Below are positions 33,143 to 43,382 of a stretch of DNA of 64,000 bases, piece after piece. The stretch is from Halobacteriovorax sp. (lineage in GTDB: Bacteria > Bdellovibrionota > Bacteriovoracia > Bacteriovoracales > Bacteriovoracaceae), in the NCBI GenBank assembly GCA_002720865.1, contig PBIO01000003.1, positions 1 through 64,000 on the forward strand. The letters are read 5' to 3'. How positions within the stretch are numbered: position 1 is the first letter of the stretch; each line of letters starts with the position of its first letter. Position numbers and translations under genes: made by a program. A model generated the notes under the pieces. It saw only the letters and a list, made by a program, of their open reading frames with translations. It was not told where the DNA came from and ran no database searches.

Positions 33143-36100
33143 GTGAAAAAGGCCCTAGCGATTTTTATCATCTATTTTTCCTGCTTTCAGATGGCGTTTG
33201 GAGAGACGTTATCAAAAGTTTCAAGCAGAGTTCCTGCAAATGACTTTGGTCATGAGATTGAACTTGAAGACTTGAATAAGAAAATGCAGGAGTTCTCTGA
33301 CCAGATCAACGGAAAGGACTTAAAGTCTGACTGCGATACTGAAGCTGCTGATGCTCTAGAGCAGGCCGTTCAGGAAGAAAAAGCTCAGGCCTCTCTTGAA
33401 AGACAGAGTCAGATTGAAGAAGTAGAAGCTGCTGTAGCTGAAGGCGGTCTTAGCGAGGAAGTGGCTGAAGCTGTTGTAGAGGAGCTAGATGATAGTGGCG
33501 CTTTAAAAACTGAAATAGATGAAGAAGCTCTTCAAGATGAGTGGCAAAAATACTTAACGACTTTAAAAACAAATGCCTGTGGACAATATATCTATACTTG
33601 GGATCCTGAGAAACCAGCAGAAGAAGTAAAGGAATGTGAGCCAAAACGTCAAAAAGGCATGATCGAACTTATCGCTGAAAAGACTATTCAAGATGAAGTA
33701 GACGAAAAACCACTTTCTCTTATGAAGAGAAATGATCCAAAAATTAGAAAGCTTCACAAAGATGCTGAGTACATGCAGGAAGAAGTTCGTAAGTACTTAG
33801 TTGATTCAAAAGTAAAATTAGAAGAAAGACAAAAATTACTTCTTAACTATATTGATCAAGTGGCCCTTAGTTTTAGAGACCTCATTGTTATCCGTAGAGC
33901 CTATGTAAAAGAGGAGTATGACGGGATTCATTTTTATGAATCGCTACTTCCTGATTTTCCTCAAGAAATCTATGCTGGAAGCCAGGAAATGATGGATAAG
34001 CTTAATATGGGGATCGATCCATCGAACAGACCTTTTCACTTAAAAGTTGAGGAAAGAAAATGGGGTAGAGCAAGACTTCGCTTTAGAAGGAACGAGGTTA
34101 TTAGTCGTGACATCATGACTTTAATGAAGGCCCCAACCACGAAAAACTATGTTCGCTCATTGAAGTGGATGACTCTACATATGATGTTTTCCCAAATTTT
34201 TATTTACGACACGATGATTGGATCACAAAAACCAATCTCTGTTCCTAAAAGTTGTCAAAACCACCTTAATGGAGATTTTCCAGAGCAATTCAATTTTGAA
34301 TTTGTAGAAGGACAGGGCGATCAATTTGTCGACAATCTACTCGCAAGTCACGGACTTATTTTTAGTAACGATAATTATCAATTTCTTGAATACTATATGG
34401 ATAGTGTTGATAAAGACCCTACTAAAGATGGCTACTCTGGACTAATGCCTTTTGAGCAATATAAGTACGCTAAGATGGCCCTAGATGAAGATAATAAGAT
34501 TAGACCAGATTTAGATGATGTTACTCATTTTGATACGGCCTTTGGTATTGGAATGTCTAAGGCCATGTCGGTTTTTAAGAAAGGGACTTTTACTTGGTTA
34601 GGATTAAAAGATGAGAAAAAGTATACTTATAAAGGTGTAGAGCTTTTCGAGAAGATCGCGGCTAAACCAACTCAAATGGATGTATACGAAGTTAAAGATG
34701 AAGATGGTGAACTGGTCGAAATCAATTTTGAAAGACAAAATTTATCTGTATTTTTAGCAGAGTTAATGGAAAGAAGAAATGTAACTCATTATGAGGATCT
34801 TATTTCTGACGCCATGAAAAATAAGCTTGAAAATACTCAAGTTAAAATCGATATGCCTTCCCTTTATGGCTCTTCCGTTTGGAGAGCATGGGCCTTAAGA
34901 AGTTTAGGAGACTGGGCCATCGAAGCTAATGCAAGAAATATCAAAGCTAACTCTGTAGAAGGAAAAGCCGTTTGTTCTATCGTTGATTACTCTGGAGGAA
35001 GTTATTCAGGAAGCTTCAAAGAGAATGCTTGTGATGAAAAAACTTTTAAGTCTAAATTAGATCGTCTTGTAAAAACACTTGGGCCTTATTCTGTAATAGA
35101 TACTCATATTCCCCTAAGAAGACTTCAAGAAGATAAGATTGTTGAAATCTACCCAGAGCTTCAAAAAATTTGGAGAAAATTAAGAGATAATACTTCAAAG
35201 CTTACTGTGGCTAAACCAAATGAGTACAACTTTTTAATGAATCAAATGGCGGCCTTGAATCCTTGGGCAAGAGTGCGATTAAGTTACTTATTGGCCATGG
35301 AAGAATTAAAGAATTTTAAAAGTGGTTATGAGCCAAAGTACACGACTACCTCAAGAGGAAGAAAAGTATACGATTACTCACAAAACCAGTGTTTCTTTAG
35401 AAATATAAACTCTATCTCATCAAAAATGGCTGAAGCCGCAAAAGAGATGGGAATTCATCGTCCACTAACTCCAAATTATGCCAATAAAATCTTAGATGAA
35501 GATGAGAAGAAATATGTTTGGCAAGATTACCTAGACTCGGCTAATGATGCGAACTCACAGCTTTTTAAAGTAGAGTCTAATAAAGATAAGTCCTACTATG
35601 ACGTATTAGAGAAGATTAGTTACCAAACTTTCTTAACGAAAGACGAAGTTGAAAGCTTTACCCAAAGTGAACTACCTTTTGGGGCAAGTAGACAACTTAA
35701 GTTAGAGCTTAGTCGTGTTTACGAATCTGAAGAAGCGAAAGTAGGAGATTTCTTTAAAGGCCTTTATGATATGAAAGGAAATCCTGAAGAGCAAGCGGAG
35801 ATCTTCCAGGCTTTTTCTGAAGATAATGGAATCGATAATGAATTTATCGCCAAGCTAAACTTTCTTGCCCTAGATAATAGCTACAAGAGACCTATCTATA
35901 AAGAGATGATCAAGGAAGCCGCCGTTAAAAGAAAGAATGCTGTTCAAGCGAACTTAGATGAATTCTGTACTCTTGAAGATGATGACCATGCTAGAAGAAA
36001 AACGCTTTTTTATATGACTTCAAAGCATCAAAATCAGCTGAATCAAATGGCCGGACTGCCAGCCGTACCAGAAAATGTTCTAGATGAAATTAACTCAATG

Positions 36101-37972
36101 TCACCGGCAGAATGGGTTGACCTAAAGCTTGGACTTGGTGCTGGTTTACTTGGTGTTGCAGCTATTCTAATTGGCGGTCTTTGTACTGGATTAACTGGAG
36201 GACTATGTGCCCCACTTGGTGTTGGGATCATGGCCATGGGAGCAACTGCTCTTGGAATGCAAGTGAATCTTGTAAGCAGAGAATTTGATAGAAAGAAAGA
36301 AGCTGATGTTTATGAGGCAAAGGTTAAAAACTTTGAAAGGTTAGGTTATTCCACTACAGGCTCCAGCGACAATGTAAGTCGAGGATGGTTTTGGACCATA
36401 TTTGAGACGATTTGTATTATTCCTCTGATTGGAGTTGTGGCACGTACGACTAAGGTCGGAAGTAAAATGGCCTATGTGACTTCTAAAACCTTTTTAAGAA
36501 ATATTGGAAGAACTGGTTTTAAGAATGCTTGGAAGACAGCGGGTAAGGGCGGTCAATTAGCTAGGCAGGCCGTAGATGTAAGCTACGCAAGATTTGTTCT
36601 AGGGTTTGACGATATTTCAAAAGAGCTATCAAGACTTGGAAGCAGTTCAACTGAAGCAATGCGAGTTATTGATGAGTTTGGAGCTAAGCTTTTAAATAGC
36701 GGAGTCTCAAAAGCAAAAGTTGCTGATGCCATTGCTGATTTAAGAAAGCTTCACTACTTAAGAAACTCTGGAAAGATTACTTCAGCTGCTTTTAGTAAAG
36801 GATTTGGAAAGATTGTTTATGGATTAAGAGCAGTAATTAAAGGAACGGGAAAAGAGGCTATCGAGTATACTTCTAAAGTTGTTGTCAAAGAGAGTACTAA
36901 GAAGATTAACCGCCAAACAGCTGAAGTTGTGGCCAGATACTGGGGTAATAACCCTAAGGCTTTAAAGTATCTAATGAGTACTTACTCAAAGAAACTTGAT
37001 AAAGCAGCAAAATTTATGAAGCTTTTAGATGATACAAAACCTTTTAAAATTAAAGATATTCCACTTCTAGGAAAGATTCCTCTCTTGAATAAGATCTCAC
37101 TTATTCACTTGGGTCCAACTAAGTTTGGAAAAGTACCACTACTTGGTCCAGCATGGAACGCTATTAAAAAGATGCGATATGAGCACTTAGCTAAATATGC
37201 CACTAAGATAAAGAACCTTGAAAAAGGTTTAGCAGGAATTGCTAAAAATGGTGGACGCTTAGATAATTTTATCTACGCCAATATTGAAGACTTAACTGAT
37301 GTCTTTATGAAGATACCTATGAGAAGAAGGGAAATTCCTTATATCTTTCTTCTTCAAGGTGGACCACATGTTGGTGGAATTATGAAAGGTGCTAGAATTC
37401 CTATCATCTATGGCTTTTCAGATGGAATTATGATGAGAAAGTTCTTTAATGCTAGGGGACGTCTGGTTTATGAATCTATGAAGGCTCAGGCAAGGACAAC
37501 TCTTGGTATTAGTAAGAACGTGGCAGCTGAAACAACTTTTGGGGCTTTTGCTCACTTTCAGCAGGCCGTAGCAAATGCTGCAGAGGATATTGGACAAGAA
37601 AAAGGTACTCAGCTTATTAAGAGATATGGTGATCTTGAAGAAAAAATTGCAGAGAAGTTTGCCAAAAGGCTTGCGAGCTCAGGAAAAGAAGCAAAATTTA
37701 AAATGCAGGGAGAAACAATTATTTTAACTCCTGAAAATTTTAAAAAGGTTCTATTCCATCCTGAGACCCTTGGAGAAAAAGCAGTAGCTGAGTCGATTTG
37801 GTCATCTCTTGATGTAGACGACGTATTTGACATGAAAGAGATGGGCGACCTTGCTCATAGAGTTATGAAAGAGCTTTCAGACTATAAAGGAATGGATGAT
37901 TTTGATGACTTCCTTAAGGCCTTGAAGATTCTCGTGATCCATAGAGACCCAGGTGTTGTCGAAATAATGTAA
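33143..37972 (+). CDS. Giant exported protein of unknown family, 1609 aa
   Basis: GTG start with GGAGAG six bases upstream; Sec signal peptide (residues ~1-20, ending MAFGE). Residues ~40-180 are acidic and probably coiled coil (many Glu/Ala). A long mixed helical part follows. Near residues 995-1035 is a Gly-rich double hydrophobic stretch (LGLGAGLLGVAAILIGG ... APLGVGIMAMGATALG), and near 1083-1101 another (FWTIFETICIIPLIGVV), which together could insert in a membrane. The C-terminal ~500 residues are Lys-rich and helical, with HVGGIMKG and a final acidic end. No catalytic motif recognised. A bidirectional terminator follows. Neighbours are other large exported proteins; a toxin, adhesin or envelope-attached role is possible but unsupported. 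Confidence 0.7.
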   Translation: MKKALAIFIIYFSCFQMAFGETLSKVSSRVPANDFGHEIELEDLNKKMQEFSDQINGKDLKSDCDTEAADALEQAVQEEKAQASLERQSQIEEVEAAVAEGGLSEEVAEAVVEELDDSGALKTEIDEEALQDEWQKYLTTLKTNACGQYIYTWDPEKPAEEVKECEPKRQKGMIELIAEKTIQDEVDEKPLSLMKRNDPKIRKLHKDAEYMQEEVRKYLVDSKVKLEERQKLLLNYIDQVALSFRDLIVIRRAYVKEEYDGIHFYESLLPDFPQEIYAGSQEMMDKLNMGIDPSNRPFHLKVEERKWGRARLRFRRNEVISRDIMTLMKAPTTKNYVRSLKWMTLHMMFSQIFIYDTMIGSQKPISVPKSCQNHLNGDFPEQFNFEFVEGQGDQFVDNLLASHGLIFSNDNYQFLEYYMDSVDKDPTKDGYSGLMPFEQYKYAKMALDEDNKIRPDLDDVTHFDTAFGIGMSKAMSVFKKGTFTWLGLKDEKKYTYKGVELFEKIAAKPTQMDVYEVKDEDGELVEINFERQNLSVFLAELMERRNVTHYEDLISDAMKNKLENTQVKIDMPSLYGSSVWRAWALRSLGDWAIEANARNIKANSVEGKAVCSIVDYSGGSYSGSFKENACDEKTFKSKLDRLVKTLGPYSVIDTHIPLRRLQEDKIVEIYPELQKIWRKLRDNTSKLTVAKPNEYNFLMNQMAALNPWARVRLSYLLAMEELKNFKSGYEPKYTTTSRGRKVYDYSQNQCFFRNINSISSKMAEAAKEMGIHRPLTPNYANKILDEDEKKYVWQDYLDSANDANSQLFKVESNKDKSYYDVLEKISYQTFLTKDEVESFTQSELPFGASRQLKLELSRVYESEEAKVGDFFKGLYDMKGNPEEQAEIFQAFSEDNGIDNEFIAKLNFLALDNSYKRPIYKEMIKEAAVKRKNAVQANLDEFCTLEDDDHARRKTLFYMTSKHQNQLNQMAGLPAVPENVLDEINSMSPAEWVDLKLGLGAGLLGVAAILIGGLCTGLTGGLCAPLGVGIMAMGATALGMQVNLVSREFDRKKEADVYEAKVKNFERLGYSTTGSSDNVSRGWFWTIFETICIIPLIGVVARTTKVGSKMAYVTSKTFLRNIGRTGFKNAWKTAGKGGQLARQAVDVSYARFVLGFDDISKELSRLGSSSTEAMRVIDEFGAKLLNSGVSKAKVADAIADLRKLHYLRNSGKITSAAFSKGFGKIVYGLRAVIKGTGKEAIEYTSKVVVKESTKKINRQTAEVVARYWGNNPKALKYLMSTYSKKLDKAAKFMKLLDDTKPFKIKDIPLLGKIPLLNKISLIHLGPTKFGKVPLLGPAWNAIKKMRYEHLAKYATKIKNLEKGLAGIAKNGGRLDNFIYANIEDLTDVFMKIPMRRREIPYIFLLQGGPHVGGIMKGARIPIIYGFSDGIMMRKFFNARGRLVYESMKAQARTTLGISKNVAAETTFGAFAHFQQAVANAAEDIGQEKGTQLIKRYGDLEEKIAEKFAKRLASSGKEAKFKMQGETIILTPENFKKVLFHPETLGEKAVAESIWSSLDVDDVFDMKEMGDLAHRVMKELSDYKGMDDFDDFLKALKILVIHRDPGVVEIM

Positions 37973-37974
37973 AA

Positions 37975-37999
37975 AAAAGCCGCTTTAAAAGCGGCTTTT
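37975..37999. terminator. Bidirectional intrinsic terminator
   Basis: 11-bp stem aaaagccgctt / aagcggctttt with a three-base loop, T-run on the plus side and eight A's on the left, giving a T-run for the minus strand too. It serves both convergent genes. Confidence 0.93.
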
Positions 38000-38022
38000 C
38001 TTATTTATGTTTAGACTTTGTT

Positions 38023-38997
38023 TTATTTAAAGAAACAGTTTTTTCTCTTCAATGCTGAAAGCTGCTCTCTAAGTACTGGATCATCTCCAGCAACTCTTTC
38101 AAGGTACTCGTAGAACGCTTTCTTCGCTGAGCCATCACTTCCGTCAGACTTTTCTCCAACTTCTTTTAACATCTTTGTCCAGCTATCCATGACTTCGTCA
38201 CTCATGTCTTCAGAAAATAACTTCCAAAGTTTATGAGGATTCTCTCTTGATAGAAGAGTTGTATCTCCTGAGCTATCCTTTGATACTTTTACAATGGCGT
38301 CTGCCAGCTCTTTTTGCTTTTTACTTCCGTACTTTCTAAGCCCTAAGAAAAGCCCAAGAGCTCTTTCTTCTTCAGGACTAACTAAATTTGTTCTAGCAGC
38401 TGTTCTTGAATAATCTCCAAGTCCACCTTTAGACATTTCTTTACTAATAAAAGTTGTAAGCTGTCTTGGCTCTCTTGGTAGAACTTGAGTAAGAACTCTT
38501 TTAGAGGACTTATCGTTAAGTACTTCTAGAGTAAACTTAAACCCATGCTTTGAAAGGGCCTCACTTACACACTCAGCGCAGGCTAAGACCGTTGAACCTC
38601 TTTTTCCAAATCTATTTGAAAGGTAGATAAGATTATTAACTGCAGTTACAAGATCGTCCTTAGTTACTTTTTCAGCGGGTGTATCTAGAAGTTCCATTAG
38701 CTGCTTCTTGTATACATTATCAACATCTGAACCTACGATACTTGTAATGATTTTTCTAAGTTCACTGGCCGCTGGTTTTTTATTGCTATAGCTAATACTT
38801 AGAATTGATTGGCTGACGTATTCAGAAACTTTTTTGGCCGGGGCACCTTTGATTCCTCTTTTTCCAAGAAGCTCAAGTACTCCAGTATCATTAACCAACA
38901 TTTCAATAAGTTTTCCACCGGCTGCATTAGCACTTAGGCTAAGGCAAAATGCCGTTGCTAAAATAACAAATCCTTTTAAAAGACGTGTATTTTTCAT
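38023..38997 (-). CDS. Exported protein of unknown family, 324 aa
   Basis: Family not recognised. The signal peptide GFVILATAFCLSLSANA follows the ATG at 38997, which has AGGA upstream; the frame extends to 39030 but without a better signal. The mature protein is helical and highly charged. A compact Cys cluster, VLACAECVSEALSKHGF (near residue 140), and a Cys near the C-terminus (KRKNCFFK) stand out. It faces the 1609-aa gene across a shared terminator, and the 1366-aa gene diverges from its promoter, so the three may form a functional group. Confidence 0.65.
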   Translation of the reverse strand: MKNTRLLKGFVILATAFCLSLSANAAGGKLIEMLVNDTGVLELLGKRGIKGAPAKKVSEYVSQSILSISYSNKKPAASELRKIITSIVGSDVDNVYKKQLMELLDTPAEKVTKDDLVTAVNNLIYLSNRFGKRGSTVLACAECVSEALSKHGFKFTLEVLNDKSSKRVLTQVLPREPRQLTTFISKEMSKGGLGDYSRTAARTNLVSPEEERALGLFLGLRKYGSKKQKELADAIVKVSKDSSGDTTLLSRENPHKLWKLFSEDMSDEVMDSWTKMLKEVGEKSDGSDGSAKKAFYEYLERVAGDDPVLREQLSALKRKNCFFK

Positions 38998-39182
38998 CCT
39001 AGATTCCTCTCTATCTTGGCCGAATTGCATAGGCCTTTATTTTTTCTCTCCTTCTTTTCGGTAAAAGGACCGACGAGCTTTAAGGGATATTTCACCTTTA
39101 TATGGAGAAGTTTTGCTCAAGGTTTTAGGGGTATTTTCCGATAAAAAGCTACAGTTTTTATGTGGTATTGAGAGGCAACATA

Positions 39183-42100
39183 TTGAAATTTAAAGAACTA
39201 TCTAAAATATTAGCGGTTTTTCTGCTATTTGTAGGTGAGATTGCCCTCGCTTCAGGTGGTTCTGTTTTATCTGAGCTCAAAGAGGGTCGGAATAACTTTA
39301 CTCTCGAATACAATGTGACCTCTAGAGAGGTTAGGCTTACTCATAAAAGCGGCTGGGAAAAATCTCCAAGATATAAAAGAAGTTTTAGCGTGAATACGGA
39401 TGCGGAAGTGGCCGTTGCTATTGAGTCCATTGAAACCTACTTAAACTCTGTTGAAGTTCCTGCCCATGTAATACCTGAGTTTGTTCAAAAACTTGAGGAA
39501 TTACAATATCTCAATATGTCTCAATGCCAAGTTATACATTTTCATTCATTAACTCCTGGTGGGAAATCCAACTTTGGTCAACTCTTAAGTGAAGTGGAAA
39601 GAATTAATGCTTTAGAAAGAATGGGACCCGAGTCTTTTAGATCAGTTCCTTTATTTGATATCTCCATGGAAGCAGAAGGGGAATTCCAAGTTAGAGGTGT
39701 TCTTAATAAAGACAGCGATATTATAAAGCTAAGTATTGTTCGAAAGGATGGTCCGGTTAAAGATTATAAAATCGAAAAAGAAGGGGATGAGTACCGTTTC
39801 TTTACTCCAAAGGGTGAAGTTCTATTTATTTTAAGACCTGACCTCAACGGTTCCGAACCTGGAAAGGTTTTATTGTTAACCCCTAGGTCGACCGGAGTTC
39901 AAAATGTGAGTCTTTCTTTTTTCTCGCTTAAAAAAGAGAAACAAAAATGGAAGGTGAACATTTTTAGCACAAAGCCTCAAATGGATTCGGGTCTAGACTC
40001 AGTGCCACTTTTACGATTTGATGTTGCTCATGAAGCTGTATTGAAAGTTAACGGAACGGATAAGTACTTTAAGGCCTTGGATGAAGAGGAGCTTGAAGGA
40101 CTTCTTGAACAAGAAGATTTTCAAGAAAAGAATAGAGATCATCTTTCTGAGCTGGCGAAAAAAGAATTTGCGAGATGTATGTTAAATCGAATCCAAGAGG
40201 GGTTAAGAGGTGACGTAGAAGCGGAAAGAGAACTTTGTCTCTTAGTGGCAGAGATCGAATTAAGTCATGAAAATATTAAAAAGATAGCAGCGATCAAATT
40301 AGAAGAGGTCATAGATGATAAGGTTATACTAAATCAGGGAATAAAGAATATTTCCGATGAATTTAGGCATTGCCTTGGCACTGAAAAAGGATTTGAGCAA
40401 AGAAGAGATTATCTCTCGTTTAATTATGCTTATCTAAAAGAAAATTTAAAATCGTCAAAGGATGTTCTTGGTCGTTGTGAGAAAACACTATCCTCATCTA
40501 TTGTTAAGATGATCTTGTCAGAGGAAATAAGAACTGATGGAGATATCGCAGATATTATTCCTGAAGGAGAAGTCTTTGAGCGTTTTCTAAAAGAAGTTCT
40601 CGAAGAAGGCTATGAATCTTGCTTAGAGGTAAGAGAAGAAAAATATGATGAATGTGGAAAATTTGCCTCGCTCTATAAAGACACACTTGTTTTCTCTGCT
40701 GATATAAGTCACAGGTACTGGCAAAAGAATGAGAGATCAAAAGAAAACTTGGCTAAACATGGAAAACTAATCTCTAGCTATAAAAGCTGCGTTAATAAAA
40801 TTCATAATGACTTAGTAAAAAATCAAGACTTTCAATTAGTTGAAGCAAACGAGAATCAAAAGAATTGCGCGGCTGAAGTTCTTTTAGGACTCGGTGTTAA
40901 GAGTAATGATTTTAGCTTTAGGAAAATCATTAAAGAGATTGAGTATTTTAAAGGGAAAGAATTTGAGATAAACGCAGAATTAGAAAAGAAAGCTAACGAA
41001 ACTTATGAAGAATGTTTTTCAGAAGTGGTTAAAGAAATCGGAAGTTCTTTAGAGCAATATGATTCGTCTAAGTACGCTTGCGCTCTAAGCGCTGCTAAGG
41101 AAATTATCCCGGAACTCTATAGTAAGATTCTCTTAGAGGATTTTGAAGATTATGTATGGAGTGAAGAGCAAAAAGAAAGTTTAAAGAAATATACGGAAAG
41201 ATTAATCAAAAGAAGAATATCAGATTTAGAGAGTCCTAAAAATATAAGTGAAGCATTGGAAAAAGAAGTACCCACTGTCTTATCTAAAGCATTAAATGGC
41301 GTTGTTGATCTTATAATGATTGGAAACTTTTCAGACGAAGATAATTACCTCTTTAATAGCGAAGCGCAAAAAGCACTTGAGAAAAAGCTTTTTTACTTGA
41401 TTGGTGGAAATTCCAATAAACCTCTCTCTTATGAAATGAAGTTATTTGTTAAAAAAGAATTTGATAAGAATGGATTACGTGGTGCCAAGCTAGGATCAAA
41501 TGCATTCCTTCAAAACTTTGTAAAAGAGGCTATGCCCTTTATCGCCATTAAAGACATTGGAGATGATGTCTTTATTAAGCAAGACAGAGAAACAATGGCA
41601 GGGATTGTAGATAAAGATATGCAAGCCTGTCTTGACCAGTTTAAGCCCGATAGCGAAGTCTCCTTTGAGTCAGTCTATAAATACTGTGAAAAGAAACGTT
41701 ATGGTTTAACAAAATTTCTCTTGGCCAAAAGAGAGTTTGAAACTCAAGTGTCACATCACTTTACTCTCTCTTCAGATGCAGGGAATAGAGCGTTAACCCC
41801 TGTACATTATATGAAAGAATGTATCGACGACTTAGATAAAAAGAAAATGGAAGTTGGGGACTATGAAAAATATGTTCAGACATGTGTTGATTTAACTAAA
41901 ATCAAAATCAGCTCACGCATTGATCGTGAAAGAGTAAAAAAGTTTAAACCTTATATGAGATCCCACGACGGTGGTTCTGAACGATACTCTGGGATGACCT
42001 CAGCCTATTGTCACTCGATTTTATTTGTTCAAATGACAAGTGAGCTAGGTGATAAAGAACTTGGACGCAAAATTCATGACTCAAAAAATAAAGTAGTGGC

Positions 42101-43283
42101 TTCAATGTTATCAGAAGGGGACGCTATTTATGATGAAGAGCTAATGTCCGCTATGGTTAAGTCTGGCAAGCTTGATTCTGAGTGGTTTGATACAAAGCTT
42201 AAAAAATGCCGAGATGGAACACATACTTTTTTAATGTCAGGACTTAAGAATTATCTAGTTAAAATGATTCCTGCCTCTTCTTACTCGAGTACTAATCGAG
42301 TTGGACAATCAAATAAAGAAGTTCTCGAATCATTTCTAGATGCAGAGCTGTTAGAGCTTGTTTTACAGCTAAAAGTTCAAGTTGGAGATAAGGGCGGTGA
42401 GCTTAATTCTGCGGAAGATGATCCGGCTCAAAAAGTTGTGACTTCAACTTTAACTTTAGAAGCTCTTTCAAACTTTATGAAAATCCTAGGAGGTTATATT
42501 TCCGATGGATTTATTTACGATAAAGATAAGATGAAAACCGAACTTGTTATCTTTAGGGAAGAGCTAAAAACAGCTCTTAAATGGGTTAATAACCAGCAAA
42601 GACCAATTCGTATCGCGGAGCTTGGAGACTTTTTTACAGAAAGTACTTTTGCTGACCATCTTGCCCAGGCCACGATCAGTGAAATGGTGAGAGATAACTT
42701 CAATGATTTCTTAAGAGATATGGAGCAAAATGAACTTAGAGCCTCAAGACAAGGATCGGGTCATTCACAAAAAGATATCAAAGCAAAATTTGTTAAGCTT
42801 AGGGCCCATACTAGGAAGATGACTGAGTATTATGACTTTAGGCATATTATAAGGCCAAAGTCCCAAAAGGGTGGAAAGCTACTGACTCTTATCAAGGAGA
42901 ACAACTTACTTCCAAGGCTTCTTGGAGATGAGGTTAGTACTTATACAAAAGAGAAGATTAATTCAGATGTGGCCAATATGATTCTTGGAGATAATACGGA
43001 AGGTGGCTTCGCCGAACTCTTTGTTAGAGAAGTGGCCCAACTGGAACTTTCTAAGAAGAAGGCCTCTCATTGGGGTATCACTAGATTCCTATTTTATGAT
43101 ACTGGGGATTTTGATTGGGGCACCCTAAGAAAGACAAAAGCTGGTAAGAAGGCCATTGATTATTATGGTAGGAATATCCTACTTCCAAAAATGCTCGGGA
43201 AGGATCTTAGTGCTTATGAAGAGAAGCTGAAGATGAATCGCTTCCGCGAGATTCTAGATGACGCAATTAGCGAAAACGACTAG
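39183..43283 (+). CDS. Giant exported protein of unknown family, 1366 aa
   Basis: I chose the TTG at 39183 (AGAGG seven bases upstream), giving signal peptide LKFKELSKILAVFLLFVGEI; an alternative start at 39162 lacks a Shine-Dalgarno. After the signal, residues ~25-270 look beta-rich (repeated 'E/K-x-hydrophobic' strands), the remainder is helical, with many Glu, Lys and regularly spaced Cys-containing motifs (FARCMLNR, FRHCLGTE, YESCLEVREEKYDEC, KSCVNKI, NCAAEV, EECFSEV). No catalytic motif seen. It diverges from the 324-aa exported protein gene. Role unknown. Confidence 0.68.
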   Translation: MKFKELSKILAVFLLFVGEIALASGGSVLSELKEGRNNFTLEYNVTSREVRLTHKSGWEKSPRYKRSFSVNTDAEVAVAIESIETYLNSVEVPAHVIPEFVQKLEELQYLNMSQCQVIHFHSLTPGGKSNFGQLLSEVERINALERMGPESFRSVPLFDISMEAEGEFQVRGVLNKDSDIIKLSIVRKDGPVKDYKIEKEGDEYRFFTPKGEVLFILRPDLNGSEPGKVLLLTPRSTGVQNVSLSFFSLKKEKQKWKVNIFSTKPQMDSGLDSVPLLRFDVAHEAVLKVNGTDKYFKALDEEELEGLLEQEDFQEKNRDHLSELAKKEFARCMLNRIQEGLRGDVEAERELCLLVAEIELSHENIKKIAAIKLEEVIDDKVILNQGIKNISDEFRHCLGTEKGFEQRRDYLSFNYAYLKENLKSSKDVLGRCEKTLSSSIVKMILSEEIRTDGDIADIIPEGEVFERFLKEVLEEGYESCLEVREEKYDECGKFASLYKDTLVFSADISHRYWQKNERSKENLAKHGKLISSYKSCVNKIHNDLVKNQDFQLVEANENQKNCAAEVLLGLGVKSNDFSFRKIIKEIEYFKGKEFEINAELEKKANETYEECFSEVVKEIGSSLEQYDSSKYACALSAAKEIIPELYSKILLEDFEDYVWSEEQKESLKKYTERLIKRRISDLESPKNISEALEKEVPTVLSKALNGVVDLIMIGNFSDEDNYLFNSEAQKALEKKLFYLIGGNSNKPLSYEMKLFVKKEFDKNGLRGAKLGSNAFLQNFVKEAMPFIAIKDIGDDVFIKQDRETMAGIVDKDMQACLDQFKPDSEVSFESVYKYCEKKRYGLTKFLLAKREFETQVSHHFTLSSDAGNRALTPVHYMKECIDDLDKKKMEVGDYEKYVQTCVDLTKIKISSRIDRERVKKFKPYMRSHDGGSERYSGMTSAYCHSILFVQMTSELGDKELGRKIHDSKNKVVASMLSEGDAIYDEELMSAMVKSGKLDSEWFDTKLKKCRDGTHTFLMSGLKNYLVKMIPASSYSSTNRVGQSNKEVLESFLDAELLELVLQLKVQVGDKGGELNSAEDDPAQKVVTSTLTLEALSNFMKILGGYISDGFIYDKDKMKTELVIFREELKTALKWVNNQQRPIRIAELGDFFTESTFADHLAQATISEMVRDNFNDFLRDMEQNELRASRQGSGHSQKDIKAKFVKLRAHTRKMTEYYDFRHIIRPKSQKGGKLLTLIKENNLLPRLLGDEVSTYTKEKINSDVANMILGDNTEGGFAELFVREVAQLELSKKKASHWGITRFLFYDTGDFDWGTLRKTKAGKKAIDYYGRNILLPKMLGKDLSAYEEKLKMNRFREILDDAISEND

Positions 43284-43382
43284 ATTTCAAACATTATATT
43301 TCTCTGTTTTCCTTTATATTCAGCCGGTTGACGCGGCACGTAGGTTTTGAAAATACCTTAGTGATTAGGTAGGCTTTAGGTC

